From Methanobacterium sp. PtaU1.Bin097 (GTDB lineage Archaea; Methanobacteriota; Methanobacteria; Methanobacteriales; Methanobacteriaceae), in the NCBI GenBank assembly GCA_002067325.1, contig MVQY01000001.1:1-8884 (forward strand): a stretch of 8,884 nucleotides of DNA. Reading direction: 5' to 3'. The notes below the pieces were generated by a model, which had not been told where the DNA came from, made no database searches, and was given only the letters and a program-made list of their open reading frames with translations. This document shows positions 5,121-8,884 of this stretch, one piece after another (within the stretch, counting starts at the first letter, position 1; each line of letters opens with the position of its first letter). Both the position numbers and the translations under genes were made by a program.

Positions 5121-5522
5121 ATGACTAAGGAAAGTGAAAACATGGATAAAGAATGTCAGCAATTATGTCTTTGTCCCATACAGGGAATAATAGATATTGT
5201 GAGCAAAAAATGGACCCTTCTAATAATATGCTCCATTGGAAATTATGAAAAGCTCAGATTCAATGAACTGATGAAAGAACTCAAAGGAATTAGCCCCAAA
5301 ACCCTTTCTGATACACTGAAGGTTCTTGAAGCCGAAGGCTTGATTGAGAAGGAAATATTCAAGGAAATACCTCCACGGGTTGAATATACGTTAAAAGAAG
5401 ATGGAATAGAGCTGAGAAAGGCTGTAATTCCCCTTATTGAGTGGGCAGCAAAAAGAGAAAGTGGGAGCGAAAAATGTTATCCAGAACAATGCAAACTTCC
5501 AGGGCACCACATTCAACCATAA
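5121..5522 (+). CDS. HxlR-family winged-helix transcriptional regulator
   Basis: A 133-residue (or 126 if started at 5142) DNA-binding protein. It carries the family landmarks: CPIQGIIDIVSKKWTLLII at 18-36 with the conserved Cys-Pro (C18), the recognition part FNELMKELKGISPKTLSDTLKVLE at 47-70, and the wing RVEYTLKEDGIEL at 86-98. In this family the cysteine of the CP motif often senses oxidants, quinones or aldehydes. Extra cysteines stand at 12 and 16 (CQQLCLCP) and in a C-terminal CYPEQC (119-124), so metal or disulfide control is plausible. ATG 5121 would be almost leaderless from the TATA box at 5085. ATG 5142 has AAGGAAAGTG upstream and is also possible. It is divergent from the Cys-rich peptide and ABC exporter, its likely targets. 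Family sure, target inferred. Confidence 0.92.
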   Translation: MTKESENMDKECQQLCLCPIQGIIDIVSKKWTLLIICSIGNYEKLRFNELMKELKGISPKTLSDTLKVLEAEGLIEKEIFKEIPPRVEYTLKEDGIELRKAVIPLIEWAAKRESGSEKCYPEQCKLPGHHIQP

Positions 5523-5583
5523 CCTGACAGGTTTAAATGTTTTGGTGACGCAACTCTTAAAACGGAAGGAATTGTTCATAAAC

Positions 5584-5662
5584 AAGTTTACCTGTGAGAA
5601 CTGTGGCAGGAAATTCTAAAAAAACAGCAACAAAGAAAATCCGTTCGATTGTCGGAAGAGTT
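5584..5662 (+). pseudogene. Remnant of a zinc-finger gene related to the one at 2309-2562
   Basis: The 220 bases between the HxlR and DUF134 genes hold a broken C-terminus. KFTCENCGRKF is followed by a stop (TAA 5617-5619) and, in the same frame, PFDCRK at 5641-5658. DNA in this stretch lines up with 2481-2552 (ACCTGTGA...ACAGCAACA...TTCGATTGT). One cysteine of the second pair is replaced by a proline codon, so the metal site is dead as well as interrupted. No start or ribosome binding site can be assigned. The rest of the spacer is featureless up to the DUF134 promoter at 5705. Confidence 0.45.
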
Positions 5663-5704
5663 TCAGATAATATTCCATTTTTATTTTCATTTTTTAGGTT
5701 AGCA

Positions 5705-5741
5705 AAACATTTATATAATAGTTTTGAATATATATTCATAA
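5705..5741 (+). promoter_or_regulatory. Locus B promoter: TATA box plus near-perfect palindrome
   Basis: TATA box TTTATATA at 5710-5717, then TTTTGAATATATATTCATAA at 5722-5741, a palindrome with a single mismatched pair and a perfect 14-base core TGAATATATATTCA. The ATG at 5743 follows after one base. Predicted transcription starts within a few bases of the ATG and no ribosome binding site precedes it, so the DUF134 message is probably leaderless and the palindrome overlaps the transcription start. Conserved with 1113-1149. Autoregulation by the DUF134 protein is the simplest idea. Confidence 0.7.
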
Positions 5742-5742
5742 C

Positions 5743-6348
5743 ATGGTAAGACCAAAACGGTTTAGAAAAATATTCCAAGAGCCTCAAATAAGATGCTTTA
5801 ACCCTAATTCAGAAGACTATGAAGAATTGGCCCAATCGATTTCAATTGAAATAGCTTTAGACGAATTTGAAGCGATTAGGCTTAGAGACTACCAGAATGT
5901 CAAACAAAATAAAGCTGCTGAGATAATGGGCGTATCACAACCCACATTTCATAGAATTTTGAATTCAGCCAGGGGAAAAATAGCGAATGCTCTTATTGAA
6001 GGCAAAATTATCGAAATTAAAGGAGGTAATTACGTGGTAGACAAAAAACGATATGTATGTAAAAATTGTGGATTTGAATGGTTCAACCCCAAAAAAGAAT
6101 ATGAAAAATGCCCCAACTGTGATTCCCTAGAAATTTCACTGGTAACTCTCGATGAGGAAATTCAAAGGCCAACTGGCCAGCCCGGAATGGGAAGAAGAAG
6201 AGGATATGGTGGGGGTGGAATTGGGGCAGGCCCACCAAGAGTATGTAAATGTCCAAATTGTGGATACGAAACAGAAAAAACCCCTGGAATCCCCTGTAGA
6301 AATACCAAATGTCCACAGTGTGGTACTCCACTATGCGGGGCAGATTAA
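5743..6348 (+). CDS. DUF134 (UPF0251) helix-turn-helix protein fused to a double zinc-ribbon domain
   Basis: A 201-residue protein. Residues 1-95 are a DUF134 domain: MVRPKRFRKI start, the conserved LDEFEAIRLRDY at 39-50, and a helix-turn-helix AAEIMGVSQPTFHRILNSAR at about 58-77. Residues 101-127 are a zinc ribbon (C106, C109, C123, C126), as in many DUF134 proteins. A Gly/Arg-rich linker follows at 148-165 and then a second Cys-rich module (C168, C170, C173, C185, C190, C193, C198). DUF134 proteins are predicted DNA-binding proteins, often next to NifX-type and MinD/Mrp genes. The ATG at 5743 has no ribosome binding site but sits one base after the promoter palindrome, fitting leaderless translation. 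It heads the cluster ending in the MinD-type gene and probably regulates it, with the ribbon sensing metal. Codon 98 is a second likely start (next entry). Confidence 0.92.
   Translation: MVRPKRFRKIFQEPQIRCFNPNSEDYEELAQSISIEIALDEFEAIRLRDYQNVKQNKAAEIMGVSQPTFHRILNSARGKIANALIEGKIIEIKGGNYVVDKKRYVCKNCGFEWFNPKKEYEKCPNCDSLEISLVTLDEEIQRPTGQPGMGRRRGYGGGGIGAGPPRVCKCPNCGYETEKTPGIPCRNTKCPQCGTPLCGAD
6022..6027 (+). promoter_or_regulatory. Strong internal ribosome binding site GGAGGT
   Basis: AAAGGAGGT at 6019-6027 lies inside the DUF134 coding region, 6 bases before an in-frame GTG at 6034. It is one of the strongest sites in the window. The homologous position in locus A is the ribosome binding site (AAAGGAG, 1256-1262) of the independent zinc-ribbon gene. 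Confidence 0.75.
6034..6348 (+). CDS. Internal-start product: stand-alone double zinc-ribbon protein (104 aa)
   Basis: Translation from the GTG at codon 98 of the DUF134 fusion would give a 104-residue protein (M)VDKKRYVCKNCG... to LCGAD, containing both zinc-ribbon modules and no DNA-binding domain. Two things support it: the optimal GGAGGT six bases upstream, and the paralog at 1272, which begins at the equivalent position (MTDEKRYICKKCG) as a separate gene. If made, it would be in the same frame as the long protein and could be in excess of it, because the long form starts without a ribosome binding site. It may compete with or form mixed complexes with the DUF134 protein, or serve directly in cofactor handling. 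Not provable from sequence alone; the GGNY codons around the site could be constrained for protein reasons. Confidence 0.65.
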   Translation: MVDKKRYVCKNCGFEWFNPKKEYEKCPNCDSLEISLVTLDEEIQRPTGQPGMGRRRGYGGGGIGAGPPRVCKCPNCGYETEKTPGIPCRNTKCPQCGTPLCGAD

Positions 6349-6371
6349 ATAGAATCAAAAATAAGGAGATG

Positions 6372-6746
6372 ATGAAAATCACTGTAATTTGTATACCAAC
6401 ACTAGACCAGAGAGGTTTACTAGCCGATACCTCTATGCACTTTGGAAAAACCCCCTACTTCACTTTCATTAAATTCGATGATGGTGAAATTAAGGATGTA
6501 GATGTAGTAGAAACTTTTGGCAAACATAAAGGCGGTTCTAAGACACCAGCAGAAATAATACTTGATTCAGGGGCAGATATACTTATATGTGGAAATTTAG
6601 GCCAAAAAGCTGTTTACATGTTACGTGACAGTGAAATCGAAGTATTTTCAGGCGCATCAGGAACAGTAAAAGAAACCCTGAGAGAATGGAAAAATGGAAA
6701 ACTCAGTTTAGCGGATGAAAACTCCTGTAATGAGAAGGGATGCTAA
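6372..6746 (+). CDS. NifX/NafY-family (dinitrogenase iron-molybdenum cofactor biosynthesis domain) protein
   Basis: A 124-residue protein of the Nitro_FeMo-Co family (COG1433 type), which includes NifX, NafY, the C-terminus of NifB and the orange protein ORP. It has the usual order: beta strand ITVICIPT, a loop RGLLADTSMHFGKTPYF, strand and turn FIKFDDGEI, a helix around TPAEIILDSGADILICGNLG (58-77), and IEVFSGASGTVKETL near 89-103. A C-terminal tail CNEKGC (119-124) adds a cysteine pair not normal for the family, possibly a metal site. The start is the second ATG at 6372, 4 bases after AAGGAG. Upstream in-frame ATGs overlap the zinc-ribbon gene and have no binding site. It lies 23 bases after that gene and is surely co-transcribed. 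A truncated copy exists at 1598. Likely role: carrier or scaffold for a metal-sulfur cluster. Confidence 0.9.
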   Translation: MKITVICIPTLDQRGLLADTSMHFGKTPYFTFIKFDDGEIKDVDVVETFGKHKGGSKTPAEIILDSGADILICGNLGQKAVYMLRDSEIEVFSGASGTVKETLREWKNGKLSLADENSCNEKGC

Positions 6747-6754
6747 AACTGGGT

Positions 6755-6778
6755 TTATCTAGGTTTAATTATCTAGGT
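6755..6778 (+). repeat. Tandem direct repeat TTATCTAGGT ahead of the Mrp gene
   Basis: TTATCTAGGT occurs at 6755-6764 and again at 6769-6778, a 14-base period, in the 61-base gap between the NifX-like and Mrp/NBP35 genes. It could be a regulatory site for an internal promoter or an mRNA processing site. The tract ATTTTTAGATTAA just after it is AT-rich enough for a weak TATA element. Confidence 0.4.
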
Positions 6779-6807
6779 ATTTTTAGATTAATTCCAAGGG
6801 AAGAAAA

Positions 6808-7659
6808 ATGATAGCAGAGCAGGAAAATCAGGAACATAAACTGGCTTTGATGAAGCAGGAAATGGAAATTATAAAGAGAATGAGTAAAATCAAGCATAAA
6901 ATTGCCGTTATGAGTGGCAAAGGAGGTGTTGGTAAATCAACTGTATCGGTCAACATTGCAGCAGCATTTGCAAAAAAGGGTTACAAAACAGGTATCATGG
7001 ATGCCGATATTCACGGCCCCAATGTACCCAAAATGTTTGGAGTTGAAGGAAAAAATTTAAAATTTGATAAAGAGGGTATAATTCCGGTTGAAACCAAGGA
7101 AGGAATAAAGGTAATGTCAATAGGTTTTTTATTACCCTCTCAAGAGGCTCCTGTTATCTGGAGAGGTCCTGCTCAAACTGGTGCGGTAAAACAATTCCTT
7201 GCAGAGATTAACTGGGATGATCTGGATTTACTGATTATTGATAACCCTCCGGGTACAGGGGATATACCCTTAACAATTTTACAGAGCATTCCATCATTAG
7301 ATGGTGTTGTATTTGTCACCACACCCCAGTCGGTGGTGCAAGAGGATGTGGAAAAAAGTGTTAACCTGGTAAAGAACCTGAACATTCCAATAATTGGAAT
7401 TGTTGAGAATATGTCTGGCTTTATCTGTCCTCATTGTGGAAATGAAGTTCAGATATTTGGCAAAGATGGGGGAGTTCAAATTGCAGATAAGATGGGTATC
7501 AACTTTCTGGGTAGACTGCCTTTAGATTTCAACACACCAAAGGCCTCTGATATTGGAACTCCAATCGTAATTAAAGAACCTGAAGCAGAAATTTCATTTA
7601 AAATGTCAGATATTGTAGATAAAATAGAAAAAATAATGAAAAAGGGAGTGATTTTGTGA
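6808..7659 (+). CDS. Mrp/NBP35 (ApbC)-family iron-sulfur cluster carrier ATPase
   Basis: A 283-residue cytoplasmic P-loop ATPase. After a helical N-terminus of about 30 residues comes the deviant Walker A SGKGGVGKST (36-45). Next are MDADIHGPNVPKMFG (64-78), WRGP (118-121), the switch II motif DNPPGTGD (145-152, Asn where most relatives have a hydrophobic or polar residue such as Leu or Thr), and the C-terminal CPHC (207-210) followed by IFGKDGG. Mrp/NBP35 proteins dimerise and hold a [4Fe-4S] cluster between the two CxxC motifs, passing it to apoproteins; archaeal versions can stand in for bacterial ApbC. No N-terminal Cys cluster is present, as usual for archaeal forms. The start at 6808 has GGGAAG upstream, a modest site. 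The stop overlaps the next start by 4 bases (GTGA). Sitting between two NifX-type genes, it probably loads a cluster onto them. Confidence 0.95.
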   Translation: MIAEQENQEHKLALMKQEMEIIKRMSKIKHKIAVMSGKGGVGKSTVSVNIAAAFAKKGYKTGIMDADIHGPNVPKMFGVEGKNLKFDKEGIIPVETKEGIKVMSIGFLLPSQEAPVIWRGPAQTGAVKQFLAEINWDDLDLLIIDNPPGTGDIPLTILQSIPSLDGVVFVTTPQSVVQEDVEKSVNLVKNLNIPIIGIVENMSGFICPHCGNEVQIFGKDGGVQIADKMGINFLGRLPLDFNTPKASDIGTPIVIKEPEAEISFKMSDIVDKIEKIMKKGVIL

Positions 7660-8072
7660 AAATAGCAATTACATCTACTGGAAATAACTTGGATTCCGAG
7701 GTGAGTCTTGTATTTGCAAGAAGTCCTTATTTTATTGTTGCAGACTTGGAAGACGGAGACATTAAAGAAACTTCAGCAGTTGAAAATCCATCAAAAAATG
7801 AAAGGGGAGCAGGTATATCAGCAGCCCAATTTATTGCCAATAAAAATGTTGATGCTTTAATTTCGGGTGCCGTAGGTCCAAATGCATTCAATATACTAAA
7901 ACAGATAGGGATCGAAGTATATAAACTCCAATCCGGTACTGTGAAAGAAAATTTGAAACTCTTTACAGAAAATAAATTGGATGAGATAACTTCATCCAGC
8001 TCTGGAGGACCAATTGCTGGAGGCAGAGGTCCTGGAAGAAGAGGAGGAATGGGCGGGGGAAGACAAATATAA
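7656..8072 (+). CDS. Second NifX/NafY-family protein with Gly/Arg-rich tail
   Basis: A 138-residue protein of the same dinitrogenase iron-molybdenum cofactor family as the 6372 gene, but a distant paralog. It opens MKIAITSTGNNLDSEVSLVF, then RSPYFIVADLEDGDI, GISAAQFIANKNVDALISG (53-71), GPNAFNILKQIGIEVYKL and GTVKENL. After residue 117 it ends in a low-complexity tail, GGRGPGRRGGMGGGRQI, similar in make-up to the linker of the zinc-ribbon protein. It has no cysteine, so a bound metal cluster would be held by other residues or noncovalently, as for the Mo-Cu cluster of ORP. The start is GTG 7656, whose last two bases begin the TGA stop of the Mrp gene; GGGAGTGAT ahead of it is an excellent binding site. 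Translational coupling with Mrp implies joint action. Confidence 0.9.
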   Translation: MKIAITSTGNNLDSEVSLVFARSPYFIVADLEDGDIKETSAVENPSKNERGAGISAAQFIANKNVDALISGAVGPNAFNILKQIGIEVYKLQSGTVKENLKLFTENKLDEITSSSSGGPIAGGRGPGRRGGMGGGRQI

Positions 8073-8138
8073 ACAACCCCACAATTTACTTCAAAATTGG
8101 AAAATCAACATTAAATAAATTTTAAAGAGGGATACTAT

Positions 8139-8330
8139 TTGACTGAAATTACGATAGACTATGATAAATGTGAAGGGGCGGACTGTGCAGAATGCGTGGA
8201 CGCCTGTCCGATGGAACTCTTCACCATCAGGGGAGACCAAATAATCATCCAAAATAGGGATAAATGCAGTTTATGTGAGATATGTGTGGATATATGTCCA
8301 AATGGAGCAATCAAAGTCAAAGAAGAATAA
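8139..8330 (+). CDS. 2[4Fe-4S] ferredoxin
   Basis: A 63-residue bacterial-type ferredoxin. The first cluster motif is C11-x4-C16-x2-C19-x3-C23-Pro, with two extra residues in the first gap compared with the usual CxxC. The second is the classic CSLCEICVDICP (C43, C46, C49, C53). Cross-pairing of the fourth cysteines gives two [4Fe-4S] clusters. The start is a TTG with GAGGG 8 bases upstream; no ATG fits. It is 66 bases after the NifX-like gene, in the same direction, and just before a MinD-type ATPase that itself contains a ferredoxin insert. It probably delivers electrons to cluster assembly or to the ATPase. A general electron carrier role elsewhere cannot be excluded. Confidence 0.93.
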   Translation: MTEITIDYDKCEGADCAECVDACPMELFTIRGDQIIIQNRDKCSLCEICVDICPNGAIKVKEE

Positions 8331-8377
8331 AATAAAATGTTTTACGTCAATGATTTAACTTTCAATCAATACTGTAG

Positions 8378-8394
8378 GATAAGTTTTCCTTATC
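8378..8394. repeat. Short hairpin between the ferredoxin and MinD-type genes
   Basis: GATAAG (8378-8383) and CTTATC (8389-8394) pair perfectly around a 5-base loop in the 132-base gap. No T-run follows, so it is not a typical terminator. It lies about 40 bases ahead of a TATA-like element and may be an operator. Confidence 0.3.
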
Positions 8395-8431
8395 ACTGCA
8401 ATATTTAGCTAATTTTGAAGCTCGAAAAATC

Positions 8432-8456
8432 TTTTATATTTTTTAAGTGCAGGTAA
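8432..8456 (+). promoter_or_regulatory. Possible promoter and ribosome binding site for the MinD-type gene
   Basis: TTTTATATT at 8432-8440 is a good TATA box and AGGT at 8451-8454 a weak ribosome binding site, 8 bases before the ATG at 8463. Transcription from this TATA box would begin close to the ATG. The MinD-type gene may thus have its own promoter in addition to read-through from the ferredoxin gene. Confidence 0.45.
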
Positions 8457-8462
8457 ATAAAA

Positions 8463-8884
8463 ATGAGAATCGCAATAACTGGTGGTAAGGGTGGTACAGG
8501 TAAATCAACTATAGCAACAGCCTTAGCAGCCGAACTTGCAAAGAAACATAGAACCATATTGGTTGATGCAGATGTTGAATGTCCAGACGATCATATTATC
8601 CTGTCCACTGAAAGGGAGAAGATCAGAGAAGTAGAGATATTCCTCCCTGAATTTGATAAACAAAGATGTTTAAAGTGTGGTGAATGTTCCCAAATATGTA
8701 AAGAGAACGCTATTATATTAATAAGGGATAATTTTCCTTTTTTAGTTGATAAACAGTGTAATGGATGTGGAGCCTGTCTTTTAGCCTGTCCAAACAGGGC
8801 GATATCTGAAGATGCACAAACAATTGGCTGCATATATTTGGGCAAACCTGTTTTCGATACAGGAATTACTGAAAATCTGATACT
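8463..8884 (+). CDS. MinD-superfamily P-loop ATPase with inserted ferredoxin domain (3' end outside window)
   Basis: 140 codons are visible and open to the window end. The N-terminus has the deviant Walker A GGKGGTGKST (7-16) and VDADVECPDDH (34-44). Between about residues 65 and 115 sits a complete 2[4Fe-4S] ferredoxin insert: CLKCGECSQIC (C69, C72, C75, C79; no Pro after the last Cys) and CNGCGACLLACP (C99, C102, C105, C109). GCIYLGKP at 122-129 returns to the ATPase fold. This arrangement defines COG1149-type ATPases, which typically occur in tandem pairs beside NifX/ORP-type and Mrp genes. The remaining half should carry the switch II region, and a second copy may follow beyond the window. 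Role inferred: ATP-driven reduction or insertion of a metal-sulfur cluster. Confidence 0.93.
   Translation, partial: MRIAITGGKGGTGKSTIATALAAELAKKHRTILVDADVECPDDHIILSTEREKIREVEIFLPEFDKQRCLKCGECSQICKENAIILIRDNFPFLVDKQCNGCGACLLACPNRAISEDAQTIGCIYLGKPVFDTGITENLI

Noticed and set aside
6309..6371. N-terminal extension of the NifX-like gene from ATG 6309
   Set aside because: Would overlap the zinc-ribbon gene by 40 bases without a binding site. AAGGAG points to ATG 6372 and the family begins at MKITV.
8378..8394. Hairpin as terminator of the ferredoxin gene
   Set aside because: No T-run follows and it is nearly 50 bases past the stop codon.
1..8884. CRISPR array, tRNA, rRNA or insertion sequence
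   Set aside because: No regularly spaced repeats, no tRNA-like cloverleaf or rRNA stretches recognised, and no transposase frame or terminal repeats seen, despite the duplication and decay.

Overview
The window is AT-rich, compactly coded archaeal DNA, most likely from a methanogen of the Methanobacteriales. The basis is a formylmethanofuran dehydrogenase subunit E-type protein, GGTGA/GGAGGTGAT-like ribosome binding sites, TTTATATA-type TATA boxes with very short leaders, poly-T terminators without strong hairpins, and several Cys-rich iron-sulfur or zinc proteins. Genus assignment is inference.

Layout. Positions 1-150 (minus) hold the 5' end of a Cys-rich, possibly DUF1847-type gene. Positions 332-952 (minus) encode an FmdE-family protein with its own poly-T terminator. 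Positions 1113-1709 are a decayed copy ('locus A') of the promoter/DUF134/zinc-ribbon/NifX-like unit that is intact at 5705-6746 ('locus B'). In locus A the promoter palindrome and the zinc-ribbon gene survive, while the DUF134 and NifX-like parts are broken. Positions 1710-2690 are a gene graveyard with two degraded reading frames. A small EHTH-type protein follows (2705-2989). Next comes a minus-strand group of a small Cys-rich coiled-coil protein (4872-5039), an ABC ATPase and an ABC-2 permease, read divergently from an HxlR-family regulator (5121-5522).

The right third (5705-8884) is one plus-strand cluster: a DUF134 helix-turn-helix protein fused to two zinc ribbons, a NifX-family protein, an Mrp/NBP35 ATPase overlapping a second NifX-family protein, a 2[4Fe-4S] ferredoxin, and a MinD-type ATPase with an inserted ferredoxin domain that runs off the window. 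This gene set resembles the orange-protein (ORP, Mo-Cu cluster) operons of sulfate-reducing bacteria. I infer a metal-sulfur cofactor assembly or storage system in which the P-loop ATPases and ferredoxins build or load clusters onto the small NifX-type carriers, under DUF134 control.

The most interesting observations are: (1) a strong internal Shine-Dalgarno plus GTG inside the DUF134-zinc ribbon gene, predicting a second stand-alone zinc-ribbon product exactly where the paralogous locus A has an independent gene; (2) a 20-bp palindrome kept at both loci between the TATA box and the start; (3) a tract of about 88 bp in the NifX pseudogene that is far more similar to its intact paralog than the DNA around it.
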